A stretch of 64,000 nt of DNA. Origin: Bacteroides sp. 43_108. GTDB taxonomy: Bacteria > Bacteroidota > Bacteroidia > Bacteroidales > Bacteroidaceae. The DNA lies in the NCBI GenBank assembly GCA_001915545.1, contig MNQS01000133.1:1-64000 (forward strand), written 5' to 3'. Shown piece by piece: positions 62,006 to 64,000 of the stretch. The first letter of the stretch is position 1; each line of letters starts with the position of its first letter. The notes beneath the pieces were generated by a model. That model searched no databases, was not told where the DNA came from, and saw only the letters and a program-made list of their open reading frames with translations. A program made the position numbers and the translations under genes.

Positions 62006-63403
62006 ATGGTAGATACAAGTATACTAAACGGTAAAAAGGCGGCCTATTACACTTTGGGCTGTAAATTGAATTTTTCGGAAACTTCTACATTGAGGCAAAC
62101 TCTGGAAAACTATGGAGTTGTTTCTGCTGTTGGTGACGATATAGCTGATATCTGCATAATAAATACATGCTCAGTGACCGATGTCGCAGATCATAAATGC
62201 CGTCAAGCCATAAATCGTATGATTAGAAGGCATCCTGGTGCGCTTGTGATAGTGACAGGGTGTTATGCACAGCTTAAGCCTGATCAGATTGCTTCTGCAG
62301 AAGGAGTAGATATGGTTGTCGGTGCAGAGCATAAAGGCAATATTGTTTCGTATATTATTGATGCTTTTGCAAATAGGAATCAGGCTGTAGAAGATTCAGA
62401 TTGGACTTTGTCTGCAAGAAAGGCTTTAGCAGGCGCTTGCTCTTCCTGCGAATCAGAAAATGCAGTAGTTGTCAAGACCAAAGATATAAAAACTTTTTCT
62501 CCATCGTGCTCAAGGGGAGAGCGTACACGCTATTTCCTGAAAGTACAGGATGGATGTAATTATTATTGCACATATTGTACGATTCCATTTGCGCGTGGTC
62601 ATTCCCGCAACGGTTCTATTGAGTCGATGGTTGCTCAGGCCGAGAAGGTTGCGCAAGAAGGTGGAAAGGAAATTGTTATTACTGGTGTCAATATCGGTGA
62701 TTTCGGTAAGTCTACAAATGAAACCTTCTATGAACTTATAAAGGAGCTTGATAAAGTGGAAGGTATTGAGCGTTATCGTATTTCTTCCATAGAGCCGGAT
62801 CTGTTAACTGACGAAATAATAGAATTTGTTGCTTCTTCACGTGCATTTATGCCTCATTTCCACATACCTCTTCAGAGTGGTTCAGACGATGTGCTCAAGC
62901 TTATGAGACGTCACTATGATACTGCTTTGTTTGCCGATAAGATAAACCGTATCAAGACGCTTATTCCTGATGCGTTTATTGGTGTAGATGTGATAGTCGG
63001 TATGCGAGGAGAAACGGACATGTATTTTGAAGATTCTTATAATTTCATTAAAGGTCTTGATATCACTCAGCTACACGTGTTCAGTTATTCAGAGAGGCCT
63101 GGGACAAAGGCTCTTGAGATACCTTACATAGTTGCTCCTGAAACGAAGCATGAAAGAAGTCAGAGGCTTTTGGCTTTATCTGATGAGAAAACGCACGCGT
63201 TTTACTCCGAGTATATAGGTTCTGTACGTAAGGTCTTATTGGAGCATGCACCGGCAGGTAGACCAATGCATGGGTTCACGGACAACTACATACGTGTGGA
63301 AGTTCCAAATCGTCAGGAACTGGACAATGTTATGGTTGAAGTCAAGCTGGGACAATTCAATGCTGACAATACGTCTTTGATATCGGAGGTAATAGGCAAA
63401 TAA
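62006..63403 (+). CDS. mtaB: tRNA t6A37 methylthiotransferase MtaB
   Basis: Radical-SAM enzyme that adds a methylthio group to t6A at position 37 of tRNAs reading ANN codons. The 465 residues have the UPF0004 domain (AAYYTLGCKLNFSET with the first Cys, INTCSVT and VTGCYAQ, the other cluster Cys), the radical-SAM motif VQDGCNYYCTYCTIPFARGHSRN (CxxxCxxC), and a C-terminal TRAM-like part. The KLNFSET and YFLKVQDGC forms suit MtaB rather than MiaB or RimO. It needs the t6A base whose first step is done by the YrdC protein coded at 38044-38610. Confidence 0.92.
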   Translation: MVDTSILNGKKAAYYTLGCKLNFSETSTLRQTLENYGVVSAVGDDIADICIINTCSVTDVADHKCRQAINRMIRRHPGALVIVTGCYAQLKPDQIASAEGVDMVVGAEHKGNIVSYIIDAFANRNQAVEDSDWTLSARKALAGACSSCESENAVVVKTKDIKTFSPSCSRGERTRYFLKVQDGCNYYCTYCTIPFARGHSRNGSIESMVAQAEKVAQEGGKEIVITGVNIGDFGKSTNETFYELIKELDKVEGIERYRISSIEPDLLTDEIIEFVASSRAFMPHFHIPLQSGSDDVLKLMRRHYDTALFADKINRIKTLIPDAFIGVDVIVGMRGETDMYFEDSYNFIKGLDITQLHVFSYSERPGTKALEIPYIVAPETKHERSQRLLALSDEKTHAFYSEYIGSVRKVLLEHAPAGRPMHGFTDNYIRVEVPNRQELDNVMVEVKLGQFNADNTSLISEVIGK

Positions 63404-63430
63404 AAAATTTAATCAGAATTATATTGGAAA

Positions 63431-64000
63431 ATGTGCAGATTGGCTGTTGTGATTCTTAATTGGAATGGAGCTGAAATGATGAAAGAATATCTTCCATCCG
63501 TTGTTCGTTGTTCTGTTTCTGATCAAGTTGATGTATATGTTGCCGATAATGGTTCTACTGATAATTCGTTGGAACTTCTGAGAAATGATTTTCCTGATGT
63601 CAAAATCATAGAACTTGATAAGAATTATGGTTTTGCAGAAGGTTATAATAAGGCTTTTGTCCATATTGATGCAGAGTATTATCTGCTTCTCAATTCTGAT
63701 GTTGAAATTCGACAGAAGGGGTGGCTTGAACCGATGATCTCATATATGGATTTGCATCCTGAAGTTGCGGCATGTCAACCAAAACTTCTAAGTCTGCGCT
63801 ACGAAGGGCAATTTGAATATGCAGGCGCCTCTGGAGGCTTTATAGACCGTTATGGTTATCCTTATTGCCGTGGACGTGTATTCGATGTTGTAGAGGCTGA
63901 TAAGGGGCAGTATGACGATATTGTACAGCTGTTCTGGGCTACAGGCGCAGCTCTTATGGTGCGTTCTTCAGACTATTGGAATGCAGGTGGTCTCGATGGC
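63431..64000 (+). CDS. Glycosyltransferase family 2, cut by window end
   Basis: The first 190 codons of a GT2 (GT-A) glycosyltransferase are present, and the gene continues past the window. It begins MCRLAVVILNWNGAEMMKEYLPSV and shows the family's ADNGSTDNSLELL (nucleotide-sugar binding), LNKNYGFAEGYNKA-like segment (DKNYGFAEGYNKAF), and LLLNSDVEIRQKGWLEPM (DxD-like region). LMVRSSDYWNAGGLDG follows near the window end. Acceptor and sugar are unknown. It starts 28 bp after mtaB on the same strand, so they may be co-transcribed. Confidence 0.9.
   Translation, partial: MCRLAVVILNWNGAEMMKEYLPSVVRCSVSDQVDVYVADNGSTDNSLELLRNDFPDVKIIELDKNYGFAEGYNKAFVHIDAEYYLLLNSDVEIRQKGWLEPMISYMDLHPEVAACQPKLLSLRYEGQFEYAGASGGFIDRYGYPYCRGRVFDVVEADKGQYDDIVQLFWATGAALMVRSSDYWNAGGLDG

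Overview
The window looks like chromosomal DNA from an obligate anaerobe of the order Bacteroidales, most likely near Bacteroides/Prevotella. Upstream regions repeatedly carry the Bacteroidota promoter form (TTTG near -33, TAnnTTTG near -7). The gene content also fits: type III glutamine synthetase, hexameric-type glutamate dehydrogenases, a GH78 rhamnosidase, and the block nadK / pdxJ-exbB-exbD-tonB / DJ-1 / ispD / recG. Genus or species cannot be fixed from the sequence alone.

Layout. 1-3100: AT-rich accessory DNA. A promoter drives a heavily structured leader, followed by a membrane protein with three paired CxxC zinc-knuckle modules and two unrecognised proteins. It ends at a tRNA-Lys gene (3104-3220) whose D-loop carries a 44-nt hairpin insertion. 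3522-8340 (minus): one very large exonuclease-RecQ-SF1 helicase gene, split by a +1-type frameshift at an A8 run. 8913-8986: tRNA-Pro. 9192-14463 (minus): NhaA antiporter, a YhaM-like OB-HD nuclease and a receiver/PEP-synthase-like fusion. 14807-28290 (plus): a nitrogen-assimilation block (glutamate dehydrogenase, NfeD/FloA membrane pair, GltB, GltD, AsnB, GlnA type III). 28642-42257 (plus): rhamnosidase, asparaginase, LysE exporter, dTDP-rhamnose reductase, RF3, TsaC, a CLC channel, Fmt and an ECF sigma factor. 42733-51355 (minus): an RND efflux operon, an ABC exporter and NAD kinase. 51574-55688 (plus): PdxJ, an ExbB-ExbD-TonB system, a DJ-1 protein and IspD. Then recG (minus), a second glutamate dehydrogenase, a ROK kinase, a small lipoprotein on the minus strand, MtaB, and a GT2 glycosyltransferase cut by the window end.

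How the genes fit together. Ammonium enters glutamate through two glutamate dehydrogenases and through GlnA plus GltBD. AsnB and AnsA make and break asparagine. NADPH for these steps depends on NadK. ExbB-ExbD-TonB energises outer-membrane transport, which in this group serves glycan and cofactor uptake. The rhamnosidase and ROK kinase point to use of plant or host glycans.

The most unusual signal is a family of intergenic arrays at four places (8591-8644, 16287-16340, 32169-32222, 48640-48715). Each holds three or four 10-bp near-palindromes of the form YGAGSSCTCR. Their starts lie exactly 22 bp apart, with unrelated 12-bp spacers. I do not know a described element of this form. Other points worth attention are the tRNA-Lys insertion, the A8 frameshift, and four candidate structured or small RNAs (189-475, 33816-33912, 42290-42532 minus, 59748-59808 minus).
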